30,530 nucleotides of DNA from CAZAQK01 sp046344715 (GTDB lineage Bacteria; Pseudomonadota; Alphaproteobacteria; Rickettsiales; SXRF01). The stretch covers positions 1 through 30,530 of the forward strand of contig JBKDKX010000001.1 in assembly GCA_046344715.1 (NCBI GenBank), written 5' to 3'. The position numbers and the translations under genes are program-made. Each line of letters begins with the position of its first letter. Within the stretch, counting starts at the first letter, position 1. The notes beneath the pieces were generated by a model that saw only the letters and a list, made by a program, of their open reading frames with translations, was not told where the DNA came from and ran no database searches. Of this stretch, positions 14,874 to 22,973 are shown piece by piece.

Positions 14874-15699
14874 CAAGCCAATTTCAAAAGACAGCAAAAC
14901 AACCAAACCACGTATCATCGCCGTAGCCAACCAGAAGGGCGGGGTAGGGAAGACGACCACTGCCGTCAACATGGCGACCGCTCTGGCAGCCGTGGGGAAA
15001 CATGTATTGGTCGTAGATTTTGATCCTCAGGGAAATGCAAGCACGGGATTTGGCATCGATAATTCAAAACGTAACATGACTTCTTATGACCTTGTTATGG
15101 GCGACACTCACCTGAGTGAGGCCATTCACAAATCCATCATCCCTAAACTGGATGTGATTCCATCTACAATTGATCTATCCGGTGCTGAAATCGAGATGGT
15201 GAGCATGGTACGTCGTGAATTTCGACTCAAAAACTGTTTCGACAAATACGCAATGGATTATGATTATGTCATCATTGATTGCCCTCCATCACTCGGGCTA
15301 CTTACCCTAAATGCATTGGTTGCGGCTAACAGTATATTGATACCTCTTCAGTGCGAATTTTATGCCCTTGAAGGTCTAAGCCACCTGATGCGTACCGTAG
15401 AGCTGGTGAAACAAAACCTCAATCCGTCGCTGGACATACAGGGCATTGTACTGACCATGTACGATCGCCGTAACAAATTCACTCAGCAGATTGAAAGTGA
15501 TGTACGCCAATATTTTGGTGATAAGGTGTATGAATCAGTGATTCCGCGCAACGTACGCATGTCAGAGGCGCCGTCACACGGCAAGCCTGCTATTGTCTAT
15601 GATATGAAATGTTCCGGATCCGTTGCCTATCTGCAATTGGCAAAAGAATTGCTTAAGCGTGAGCGCGAACGCGCAAATAAAGAATTAACCGCAGCATAA
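14863..15699 (+). CDS. parA: Chromosome partitioning ATPase ParA
   Basis: ParA binds DNA non-specifically in its ATP form and drives segregation of ParB-parS complexes along the nucleoid. The 278-residue protein has the deviant Walker A motif KGGVGKTT (about residues 26-33) with the signature first Lys, followed by VLVVDFDPQGNASTGFGI (Walker A' and switch). The motif VIIDCPPSLGLLTLNAL is Walker B. Short N-terminal extension and overall length fit the chromosomal Soj/ParA class rather than plasmid ParA with an HTH domain. The ATG lies inside the end of rsmG, implying coupling, and parB follows after 12 bases. Confidence 0.97.
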   Translation: MTGSKPISKDSKTTKPRIIAVANQKGGVGKTTTAVNMATALAAVGKHVLVVDFDPQGNASTGFGIDNSKRNMTSYDLVMGDTHLSEAIHKSIIPKLDVIPSTIDLSGAEIEMVSMVRREFRLKNCFDKYAMDYDYVIIDCPPSLGLLTLNALVAANSILIPLQCEFYALEGLSHLMRTVELVKQNLNPSLDIQGIVLTMYDRRNKFTQQIESDVRQYFGDKVYESVIPRNVRMSEAPSHGKPAIVYDMKCSGSVAYLQLAKELLKRERERANKELTAA

Positions 15700-15711
15700 A
15701 CAGGGGGAACT

Positions 15712-16644
15712 ATGGCAGCACAACGAGGATTAGGACGCGGACTCTCCGCACTCATTTCAGAAAGCTACACACAACCGGCAGGTGCCGCTAACACCGTGGC
15801 TGTAGCCGCCGTCGATGGTAGTAACGTAGCAAAACTTGGTGTATTTCAGCTTCATGCCGGCGAGTACCAGCCACGCACACGCTTTGATGAAGTTTCACTC
15901 AGCGAATTATCAGAATCCATCCGCAAGAACGGTGTTATTCAGCCACTCATTGTCCGTCCTTCAAGCCGTGAAAAAGGCAAGTATGAGATCATTGCCGGCG
16001 AACGCCGCTGGCGCGCATCCAAAGTGGCAGGGTTGGAACAGGTGCCGGTTATCATCCGGGAAATCTCAGATCGTCAGGCGCTGGAATTTGCCATTGTTGA
16101 AAACGTGCAAAGACATGATTTGTCGCCGCTTGAGGAAGCACTCGGTTATCAGCGTTTGATCGAAGAATTTGATTATACACAGGAAGAGCTCGCTCATACT
16201 GTTGGTAAAAGCCGCAGCCATATTGCCAATCTCCTGCGCTTGATTGGACTGCCTGCTGAAGTAAAAGATATGCTCGATAAAGGTGAGCTTACCATGGGAC
16301 ATGCGCGTGCGCTGCTTACCGCGCAAAATCCGGTGGAACTTGCTGAAATGATCGTGAAAAAGGGCCTTAATGTGCGTCAGGCAGAAAAATTCAGTAAAGG
16401 CGCGGGCAAAACTGCCCGTTCTGCCAATGCTGCGCTGCGCGCACAAGGGGCAGGGCAGGGCTACAGACCGCCCGTGAATAAAGATCCCGACATTATTGCA
16501 CTTGAAGAAAGCCTGTCTGAGAATATTGGCGTACGCGTAGCGATTAATGATCGCGGTCAGGCCGGTGAAATCATCCTTTCGTATGATTCGCTGATGCAGC
16601 TGGATGATATTCTCCGCCGGTTGGGTAGCAACTCAGGAATTTAA
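15712..16644 (+). CDS. parB: Chromosome partitioning protein ParB
   Basis: ParB binds parS, spreads on DNA as a CTP-dependent clamp and stimulates ParA. The 310-residue protein opens with GLGRGLSALI, the conserved ParA-interacting N-terminus. The nuclease-like CTP-binding domain contains GEYQPRTRFDE, then GERRWRA (about residues 95-101) and ENVQRHDLSPLEEA (about 128-141). The HTH region TQEELAHTVGKSRSHIANLLRL recognises parS. The C-terminal dimerisation domain ends with SYDSLMQLDDILRRL. Shine-Dalgarno AGGGGGA precedes the ATG. The stop codon overlaps the stop of the convergent holA gene, and no terminator is visible there. Confidence 0.97.
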   Translation: MAAQRGLGRGLSALISESYTQPAGAANTVAVAAVDGSNVAKLGVFQLHAGEYQPRTRFDEVSLSELSESIRKNGVIQPLIVRPSSREKGKYEIIAGERRWRASKVAGLEQVPVIIREISDRQALEFAIVENVQRHDLSPLEEALGYQRLIEEFDYTQEELAHTVGKSRSHIANLLRLIGLPAEVKDMLDKGELTMGHARALLTAQNPVELAEMIVKKGLNVRQAEKFSKGAGKTARSANAALRAQGAGQGYRPPVNKDPDIIALEESLSENIGVRVAINDRGQAGEIILSYDSLMQLDDILRRLGSNSGI

Positions 16645-17654
16645 CGTACTTGCGTAATTTGCATGAGTTTTCGGCTGCTGGCTGCAAATGTCGGCATGTC
16701 AGATGATTTTGACACCAGCTCAGCATCAATAAGCAGTCTTAGCGCCTTGACTATCTGGTCAAGCTTCCAGTTTTGCACATGCTTCACCATGACAGGTACA
16801 TTCTTATAGAACACAGGAGGCCTTATAGACTTGATAAGGTTTTCGGCATCTCTGCCCTTATCCACCTCAATTCTCAGCGCGTAAAGTCGGTAAAAATAAC
16901 GCTGGAGTGCGCGCAGATAAGGTACCGGTGATGGATTTTCACGAATCTGCACCTGCAACACGTGATCCATCTCTTTTAAGTTTCTGTCTGCTACCGCATG
17001 TACCACATCATCCAGATCTACATCCTGATTATAGCCCACTAATGCGCTGGCATCGGCAAGGGTGATGTGCTTGGATTCGCCTGCATAGAGGCATATTTTA
17101 GCCAGCTCCTGTTGTGTAACATAACGGTCATTACCGAGCTGCTGGATTAAATAGGGAATAACTCCCTCTTCTGCGACAATGGCTTCTGCCGCAAAATGTT
17201 TTTGTATAACCTGCTGCACATCACGGGCTTCATCATGATAACAGGGCAGGGATGCAGCATTTCCCGCCTTTTCAAACCATGCACGCAGCGATGATCGTGA
17301 AGATAAATCATCTCCCGCAACCAATAAAAATATACCGTCATGAAGAAATTCCGCTGCATCTTCAATAATTTTTGTGAGCTTATCAGTTGCGCTACGCACG
17401 AATACAACTCGCTTATCGGCAAGCATATGCACGGTGCGTAGCTCATCGGCAACAAGGGCAGGGTCTTCCATGATTTTAGCCATATCAAGTTCTGCTAATG
17501 CAAAACTATCGTCATCCTTGCCCAAAAACGCTTCACGTATTTGCTTGCAGCGCTCGCGCACAAGGCCAGAATCCGGTCCATAGACAAGGCAGGCGCGGTG
17601 CTCCTTACCAGGTGCGCGCAGGAAGGTTTCTATCGTCTTGTAGGTAAGCTTCAT
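16641..17654 (-). CDS. holA: DNA polymerase III delta subunit
   Basis: HolA is the delta subunit of the clamp loader and opens the beta clamp during loading. The 337-residue protein has the expected features: CLVYGPDSGLVRERCKQIRE near residue 23 (in place of a functional Walker A), FLLVAGDDLSSRSSLRAWFE, LGNDRYVTQQELAKICLYAG, and a C-terminal helical collar with PVPYLRALQRYFYRLYALR. It starts 50 bases inside the 3' end of lptE, which strongly suggests co-translation. The order DUF3576-leuS-lptE-holA on one strand facing parB is typical of alphaproteobacteria. It meets parB tail to tail with overlapping stop codons. Confidence 0.94.
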   Translation of the reverse strand: MKLTYKTIETFLRAPGKEHRACLVYGPDSGLVRERCKQIREAFLGKDDDSFALAELDMAKIMEDPALVADELRTVHMLADKRVVFVRSATDKLTKIIEDAAEFLHDGIFLLVAGDDLSSRSSLRAWFEKAGNAASLPCYHDEARDVQQVIQKHFAAEAIVAEEGVIPYLIQQLGNDRYVTQQELAKICLYAGESKHITLADASALVGYNQDVDLDDVVHAVADRNLKEMDHVLQVQIRENPSPVPYLRALQRYFYRLYALRIEVDKGRDAENLIKSIRPPVFYKNVPVMVKHVQNWKLDQIVKALRLLIDAELVSKSSDMPTFAASSRKLMQITQVR

Positions 17655-18228
17655 GCGGGTTTACTTCCTTGGACAGTTCTTTTACCGGTGGCCGTTGACC
17701 ATTCAGATAAGGAGCCAGACGCTGACGGTAATTTTCGCTAAGCTCGGTAACGCCGCGCTTAATGGCATCTTCTTTAGACACATAAGTGGAAAAATACGCG
17801 TTGGTAAGGTTATTATAGCTGCTGACCTGACGCAAGGTACCATTAGCAATCACTTTATCAGTGCCATATTCTTTCAGGCTATAATTTGAATCCAAAGAGA
17901 GGTTGTAGCGCGAAATGGTGCCATCCTTTGCCACGCCAATGGCGGATTCAGTACTGGAGAGTGAAACATTCAGACTATAGGCTGGGTTTGCAGGCACTTT
18001 CCCACCCGGATTAAGTTTATCTTCCAGATCAGTGCGAAACTGCTGCGCCATACGGCCTTCACCGGAAACTTTCTCAATATACACACCGGCGAGTGCTGTC
18101 GATTTTCCACCAGTATTCTTGCCGTACATTGGCTGGAAACCACAGGCGGTCAAAAATACACACGCGGCAACCGCAAACCACTTCTGGCGGCTGATGACTG
18201 ACAACTGGTGACTAGCTGGCAACGACAT
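17605..18228 (-). CDS. lptE: LPS-assembly lipoprotein LptE
   Basis: LptE is the outer-membrane lipoprotein that plugs LptD and helps insert lipopolysaccharide. The 207-residue protein has a lipoprotein signal with lipobox LTAC (Cys at about residue 29) followed by GFQPMYG, the LptE hallmark after the acylated Cys. The rest is beta-rich with SLNVSLSSTESAIGVAKDG. The N-region before the hydrophobic core (SLPASHQLSVISRQK) is encoded by a heptad repeat that also contains the end of leuS. The ATG at 18228 lies 17 bases inside leuS; an internal TTG near residue 9 is a possible alternative start. The C-terminal tail rich in Pro and Lys overlaps holA. Confidence 0.92.
   Translation of the reverse strand: MSLPASHQLSVISRQKWFAVAACVFLTACGFQPMYGKNTGGKSTALAGVYIEKVSGEGRMAQQFRTDLEDKLNPGGKVPANPAYSLNVSLSSTESAIGVAKDGTISRYNLSLDSNYSLKEYGTDKVIANGTLRQVSSYNNLTNAYFSTYVSKEDAIKRGVTELSENYRQRLAPYLNGQRPPVKELSKEVNPHEAYLQDDRNLPARTW
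18191..18226. repeat. Heptad repeat over the leuS/lptE overlap
   Basis: Five consecutive 7-base units on the + strand: CTGATGA, CTGACAA, CTGGTGA, CTAGCTG, GCAACGA. Read on the minus strand they contain the leuS stop codon and the first codons of lptE, so the same repeat terminates one protein and encodes the n-region of the other's signal peptide. Confidence 0.65.
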
Positions 18229-20866
18229 TCACAATCCTGTTTGGCACCACAATGACTTTGTTGATTTTCTTATCCTGAAGTAGCGCACGAACGGCATCAA
18301 GCTGCAAGACTTTTTCTTCCGCCGCAGTTTTATCCATATCTTTTGGTAATTGGATAGTGGTGCGTGTTTTACCATTGATTTGTATGGCGATGGTTACCTC
18401 GTCATCAGCAACAAAGGCAGGGTTGAATGTTGGCCATGCACGCTCAGAAAGCGTATCCTTATGCCCCAGTGCCTGCCAAGTTTCTTCGGCAAGGTGTGGC
18501 ATGAAGGGCTGGATTAAGTGGATGGCGGCAGTAAGCGCATCACACATCGCGAATGACGATGCATCATCTTTTGCTTCCATCGTCTCTAATAAATTGGTGA
18601 GTTCACGAATACGGGCGATGGCTTTGTTGAAATGGAAACGCTCCACATCCTCACCCACGGCTTTAATGGTTTTATGCGTCACACGCAGCACCTGCTTGGG
18701 TAAATAATCCTTGGCTTCATTTTCCATTATAGAGCGCTCTACAGCAGCGTTATCGTATTTGCGGCCGAAGGTAGTGGCATTGGTCATTGCCAGCTTCCAG
18801 ACACGGTTTATATAGCGCCATGCGCCTTCTATACCAGCATCCGTCCATTCAAGGTCGCGGTCGGGTGGGGAATCAGAGAGCATGAACAGGCGGGCAGCAT
18901 CGGTGCCGTAACTATCCATGATGTGACGCGGGTCTACAGTATTCTTCTTCGATTTACTCATTTTCTCGATACGGCCAACCGTGACAGGCTCTTGCTTATA
19001 GAATGCATCTAAGTTTTCTATTTTTCTTAAATCTTCTGCATTTTTACCGCGCATTGCAGCAGATTGGACAATTGTTCCATCGTCCAACTTCCATATTTCT
19101 TCCGGCGACAACCATTTCCCATCTGTGCTTTTATACGTCTCATGACAAATCATGCCTTGTGTCTCTAATCGTTTGAAAGGCTCTTTGATGTCCATGAGCC
19201 CGCATTGGGTGAGGGCGCGGCAGAAGAAGCGCGAATAGAGCAAATGCAACACCGCATGTTCAATGCCACCGATATAGCAATCCACAGGTAGCCATGTATT
19301 CACCGCATTTTTTTCTAACGGATCTTGTGATGGTAGCGTTGCATACCGTGCGAAATACCATGAGGATTCAAAGAACGTATCAAACGTATCCGTCTCACGG
19401 CGGGCGGCTTTGCCGCATTTCGGACAATCCACATGTTTCCATGTCGGGTGATGATCCAGCGGGTTACCGGGTTTATCAAACGTCACATCGCGCGGCAGTT
19501 CTACCGGCAGGTTTTTTTCCGGCACAGGTACAACGCCACACACTTCACAGTGAATGATGGGAATTGGGCAACCCCAATAACGCTGGCGGGAAATACCCCA
19601 GTCACGCAGGCGATAATTTATTTTGGCCGTGCCACAGCCCACTTTTTCCAATGCTTCAATGGCGCGTTTTTTGGCGTCTTCAACCGAGAGTCCATTTAAG
19701 AAATCAGAATTGATGAGCACGCCATCGCCTGTGTATGCTTCCTTCAGCGGTTCAATGCCTCCGCTTACTACGGGAAGAATTGGCAGCTTGTATTTCGTCG
19801 CAAATTCAAAATCGCGCTGGTCATGGGCAGGGCAGCCGAATATTGCTCCCGTGCCATAATCCATCAGTACAAAATTGGCTACATACAGCGGCACTTCACG
19901 TCCATCAAACGGGTGAATGATTTTAAGGCCGGTATCAAAGCCTTTTTTCTCGGCCTTTTCGATGGCTTCTTCGGAGGTACCGATGCGTCCACATTCTTCG
20001 ATGAAAATTTGCAGTTGGCGGTTCGCAGTTTGCAGTTTAAGTGCTAGCGGATGACCGGGAGAAATAGCGCAAAATGACATACCAAAGATGGTGTCAGGAC
20101 GAGTAGTATAAATTTCCAACTCCGCAGGTATATCCGCCAACTGCGAACCACCAACTGCTAACTGCAGCGTTGCCCCCTGCGATTTACCTATCCATTTCTC
20201 CTGCATGATGCGGACTTTTTCCGGCCAATCTTTTAGGCCTTCGAGGCCTGCCAGCAAATCATCCGAAAAATCGGAGATGCGCAAAAACCATTGCGAAAGT
20301 TTGCGCCGTTCCACCAACGCGCCAGAACGCCAACCTCTTCCGTCTACCACCTGTTCATTGGCCAGTACAGTGTTGTCCACCGGATCCCAGTTCACCTCCG
20401 CTTCTTTGCGATAGGCCAAACCAGCCTCTAAGAACTTCAGGAAGAATGCTTGCTCATGCTTGTAATATTCTGGCAAACACGTTGCCAATTCACGTGACCA
20501 GTCGTAAGACAGGCCGCATTTTTTAAGTTGCTCGCGCATGGTGGCGATATTGGCGAGCGTCCAGTCCGCCGGATGTGATTTATTCTGGATAGCGGCATTT
20601 TCTGCAGGTAGGCCAAACGCATCCCAGCCCATTGGATGCAGCACATTAAATCCCTGCGCACGCTTGACCCGCGCCACCACATCACCCAGCGTGTAATTGC
20701 GAACATGCCCCATATGGATATTTCCTGAAGGATAGGGGAACATTTCCAGCACATAGTATTTGGGTTTTTTGCTGTCAGATGAAGCAGCAAAACTGTTATT
20801 ATCCTGCCAATGCTTTTGCCATTTGGCTTCGGATTCATGGAAATTATAGCGTGTGGGTTCGGTCAT
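18212..20866 (-). CDS. leuS: Leucyl-tRNA synthetase, with heptad repeats in the editing domain
   Basis: LeuS charges tRNA-Leu in the cytosol. The 884-residue class I synthetase has the HIGH motif as HMGH in YPSGNIHMGHVRNYTLGDV (about residue 52) and KMSKS in IEKMSKSKKNTVDP (about 635). The CP1 editing domain includes TTRPDTIFG (about 254). A zinc-type Cys cluster is present (CEVCGVVPVP and DCPKCGKA), and the C-terminal domain ends in VVPNRIVNVVAS. Two heptad repeats in opposite orientation encode residues about 233-245 and 277-286, flanking the TTRPDT editing motif. The start has no Shine-Dalgarno, and an 80-bp palindrome lies 11 bases upstream. The frame is intact and all catalytic motifs are present. 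Confidence 0.97.
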   Translation of the reverse strand: MTEPTRYNFHESEAKWQKHWQDNNSFAASSDSKKPKYYVLEMFPYPSGNIHMGHVRNYTLGDVVARVKRAQGFNVLHPMGWDAFGLPAENAAIQNKSHPADWTLANIATMREQLKKCGLSYDWSRELATCLPEYYKHEQAFFLKFLEAGLAYRKEAEVNWDPVDNTVLANEQVVDGRGWRSGALVERRKLSQWFLRISDFSDDLLAGLEGLKDWPEKVRIMQEKWIGKSQGATLQLAVGGSQLADIPAELEIYTTRPDTIFGMSFCAISPGHPLALKLQTANRQLQIFIEECGRIGTSEEAIEKAEKKGFDTGLKIIHPFDGREVPLYVANFVLMDYGTGAIFGCPAHDQRDFEFATKYKLPILPVVSGGIEPLKEAYTGDGVLINSDFLNGLSVEDAKKRAIEALEKVGCGTAKINYRLRDWGISRQRYWGCPIPIIHCEVCGVVPVPEKNLPVELPRDVTFDKPGNPLDHHPTWKHVDCPKCGKAARRETDTFDTFFESSWYFARYATLPSQDPLEKNAVNTWLPVDCYIGGIEHAVLHLLYSRFFCRALTQCGLMDIKEPFKRLETQGMICHETYKSTDGKWLSPEEIWKLDDGTIVQSAAMRGKNAEDLRKIENLDAFYKQEPVTVGRIEKMSKSKKNTVDPRHIMDSYGTDAARLFMLSDSPPDRDLEWTDAGIEGAWRYINRVWKLAMTNATTFGRKYDNAAVERSIMENEAKDYLPKQVLRVTHKTIKAVGEDVERFHFNKAIARIRELTNLLETMEAKDDASSFAMCDALTAAIHLIQPFMPHLAEETWQALGHKDTLSERAWPTFNPAFVADDEVTIAIQINGKTRTTIQLPKDMDKTAAEEKVLQLDAVRALLQDKKINKVIVVPNRIVNVVAS
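20009..20036. repeat. Heptad repeat in leuS, arm 1
   Basis: Four 7-base units on the + strand: TTGCAGT, TGGCGGT, TCGCAGT, TTGCAGT. It encodes residues about 277-286 of LeuS (KLQTANRQLQ). It is inverted with respect to the array at 20134-20168. Confidence 0.7.
20134..20168. repeat. Heptad repeat in leuS, arm 2
   Basis: Five 7-base units on the + strand: CCGCCAA, CTGCGAA, CCACCAA, CTGCTAA, CTGCAGC. It encodes residues about 233-245 of LeuS (LQLAVGGSQLAD). The units are reverse complements of those at 20009-20036, and the two arrays are 97 bases apart. Confidence 0.7.
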
Positions 20867-20877
20867 ATTTTATATCG

Positions 20878-20957
20878 GTCATTGCGAGCTTAAGCGAAGC
20901 AATCCAGCACATCAGAAACTGGATTGCCGCGTCGTGCTACGCACTCCTCGCAATGAC
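20878..20957. repeat. Palindromic repeat element upstream of leuS
   Basis: GTCATTGCGAGC..AAGCGAAGCAATCCAG at the left is matched by CTGGATTGCCGCGTCG.. ..CTCCTCGCAATGAC at the right, with GTCATTGCGAG/CTCGCAATGAC as perfect ends. It is a third family beside those in yejA and yejF but has the same length class (80 bp). It fills the spacer between the DUF3576 gene and leuS and would form a large hairpin in the leuS leader. Confidence 0.85.
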
Positions 20958-20968
20958 GCGGTTCCTTG

Positions 20969-21487
20969 TTATTTCTTTATCTGGTCAACACGGAGCTGGC
21001 GGGCGCGGGTAAGAATCGTATCTTCCAGCGTGCGTGCCAGTTTGGTGTCCACTTTCTGATCTTGCCAGCCGGAGCCAGATTTTTTCTGTTTGAACAGAGT
21101 AATTTTTACACCATCCGCACGAAGTGTCTTATCGAGAATAAGCGCATTTACCTTGAAGCGTTCGCCAGGAGTTTTAGGATCCTCGTACCAGTCGGTGATA
21201 ATCACGCCGCCAAAGGGATCTGCGGATACGAGAGGCATAAAGGAAAGCGTATCGAGCGTAGCGCGCCACAAGAAACTGTTTACGCCCAGCGGGGAGTTGG
21301 ATTCATCGCCTTTTTTGCCACCAGAGAGCACGATGCCGTCTTCGCCGGTGATTTTGCCACGCTCGGCGCGGCGGGCATCTTCTGCCCCTAGAGGTTGGCC
21401 TGCTGCGTCTGTCTTCACATCAGAGCAAGCAACAGCAAATAATACAGGGAATAACAATAGCAGACGTATGGACATAATATTCAGCAC
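20969..21487 (-). CDS. DUF3576 family lipoprotein
   Basis: This 172-residue protein has a lipoprotein signal peptide (IRLLLLFPVLFAVACS, lipobox AVAC), then a charged linker and the conserved core LGVNSFLWRATLDTLSFMPLVSADPFGGVIITDWYEDP, which is typical of DUF3576. This family occurs upstream of leuS in alphaproteobacteria. The start is uncertain: GTG at 21487 gives MLNIMSIRL, and ATG at 21475 gives MSIRL, a more usual short signal peptide. Neither has a good Shine-Dalgarno. It probably acts in the cell envelope, perhaps with the LPS export function suggested by nearby lptE, but the family's function is unknown. Confidence 0.88.
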   Translation of the reverse strand: MLNIMSIRLLLLFPVLFAVACSDVKTDAAGQPLGAEDARRAERGKITGEDGIVLSGGKKGDESNSPLGVNSFLWRATLDTLSFMPLVSADPFGGVIITDWYEDPKTPGERFKVNALILDKTLRADGVKITLFKQKKSGSGWQDQKVDTKLARTLEDTILTRARQLRVDQIKK

Positions 21488-21522
21488 CCCAACTGGTTCA
21501 TCTCAGGTGCGGCATAGTACAC

Positions 21523-21553
21523 AAAGAAAAAGGGCGGTGCAAGCACCGCCCTT
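21523..21553 (-). terminator. Rho-independent terminator of the porin gene
   Basis: AAGGGCGGTGC (21530-21540) and GCACCGCCCTT (21543-21553) form a perfect GC-rich stem. On the minus strand it is followed by TTTTTCTTT. It lies 25 bases after the porin stop codon and separates the porin from the DUF3576-leuS-lptE-holA unit. Confidence 0.85.
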
Positions 21554-21577
21554 AATCCATTCTGACTTACTTTCAAA

Positions 21578-22720
21578 TTAGAAAGCGAGTGTAGAACCTA
21601 CGATGAACACAGTGCCATCGTTGTCTTCAGCAAGACCAGTACCTTGGCCACCATCGATTTCGAAGAAGCTAACTTCTGCGTACGGGGTGAAACCAGGAGC
21701 GAGTTTGTAATCAACACCAACAGCGATGTTGTTGAACTCGTTGTCCACGTTAGCAGCTTCTTCAAGCGTGCTGTCGAGGTAGGTTACGCTCATGCCGTAT
21801 GGGCCGTATTCATAAGCACCACCAAGGGTCCAGAAATGACGGTCATCGGTATTTGCGGTTTTAACAGTCAAGCTGTCGCCCCAAGAACCGTAAGAACCAG
21901 CAAGTTTGAAGCCCATGAACGCGAGCTCAGCGCCTGCTTGCCAGGTGCGGAGGTCTTCGTTAGCAGCGTCTTCAGAGCTACCCCATTCACCGGTACCACC
22001 TACGCGGATACCAACCTGGTCGAACTTGCCTTCCCAGTTAGCAGCCCAGAGGAACACATTTTCAGCTTCACCAGTGGTGTTATCAGCGCGGCTGATAGTC
22101 TGACCACGATCAGCACCGGTTGAATCAAACAGGTAGCTTACGCCAGCTTGGAAGCCAGAGAAACGTGGGGTGTAGTAGCTGAGTTTGTTGATGTTCTCAG
22201 AAGATTCATCACCAAGCTGACCAGCACCGTAATCAATGAGAAGATCAGGTGTACCAATTACGATGTTGTTGCCAGGGGTATTGGTGTTAACACCGAAATA
22301 GGTGAAGTCACCATCAATACCACCAGTTGCACGAGCGATACGAGAAGCATCGATCTTCATGGTGTTGGTTACGCCGAGGTCAGAACCCATCTGTGCACGA
22401 CCCCAAGCACCTTCCATATACAGGTAAGTGCGAGCAGCGTTCGTGCCCTGAGAGTCAACGTCATCGTTAGCATCAGCTTCAAGTGTTACATGACCGCCGT
22501 ATTTCAGGCCATTGTCAGCAACGCCAGCAATATCGAACATCAGTTCGGTATCGCTTTTGAAGGCGCCAGAGCGTTCGTTAGCATCGTTATCTTCGCTAAC
22601 GAAACCAGCTTGGAAATCAGCCACGCCACCGAGAGTTACCTTCGGCGTCTCAGCGGAAGCAGCACCTGCGAGCAGGGCTACACCGACGAGCGTGGTAGTA
22701 CCGAGAAGAATTTTTTTCAT
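21578..22720 (-). CDS. Gram-negative porin (16-stranded type)
   Basis: This 380-residue outer-membrane porin allows diffusion of small solutes. A classical signal peptide MKKILLGTTTLVGVALLAGA ends in ASA before ETPKVTLGG. The mature part opens with GGVADFQAGFVSEDND, the typical first strand of alphaproteobacterial porins. It continues as alternating beta strands rich in Gly, Asn, Asp and Tyr, including LSYYTPRFSGFQAGVSYLFD. It ends in Phe (VGSTLAF), the signature recognised by the BAM complex. Shine-Dalgarno AAAGGGAAA precedes the ATG. Codon choice is visibly biased and uniform, as in highly expressed genes. It is monocistronic with its own strong terminator. Substrate specificity cannot be told. 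Confidence 0.9.
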   Translation of the reverse strand: MKKILLGTTTLVGVALLAGAASAETPKVTLGGVADFQAGFVSEDNDANERSGAFKSDTELMFDIAGVADNGLKYGGHVTLEADANDDVDSQGTNAARTYLYMEGAWGRAQMGSDLGVTNTMKIDASRIARATGGIDGDFTYFGVNTNTPGNNIVIGTPDLLIDYGAGQLGDESSENINKLSYYTPRFSGFQAGVSYLFDSTGADRGQTISRADNTTGEAENVFLWAANWEGKFDQVGIRVGGTGEWGSSEDAANEDLRTWQAGAELAFMGFKLAGSYGSWGDSLTVKTANTDDRHFWTLGGAYEYGPYGMSVTYLDSTLEEAANVDNEFNNIAVGVDYKLAPGFTPYAEVSFFEIDGGQGTGLAEDNDGTVFIVGSTLAF

Positions 22721-22973
22721 AATATTTTCCCTTTAGAGTTAAAATAGTGACTTGGTTAAAAGACACTCTTAGGATACACGGGGAAAACGACCCCATGCAT
22801 TTACCTTGGACAGTTATTGTTCAAACAAAATGCCCTTGCAAGCTGTAACGGCCATGACAAGAGTAAAACGGGGTGTTTTCACCCTTTCTGTTGCAATATG
22901 GCAACAAAACAGGGTCGAAAACCGCTATTTTTTAAGGCTTTTTTAACAAAAACACGAATGAAAACTACAGATT
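22721..22973. other. Intergenic region between porin and yggS
   Basis: This 253-base divergent spacer must carry promoters for both genes, but I could not fix convincing -35/-10 pairs. It contains small stems: GGGG/CCCC near 22780-22794, GGGTG-TTTT-CACCC (22871-22884) followed by TTT, and GTTGC/GCAAC near 22890-22906. No open reading frame of interest is present. Confidence 0.4.

Noticed and set aside
20490..20510. Further parS-like sequence (TTCACGTGACC) in leuS
   Set aside because: Only the central CACGTG with little flanking symmetry; too common to count.
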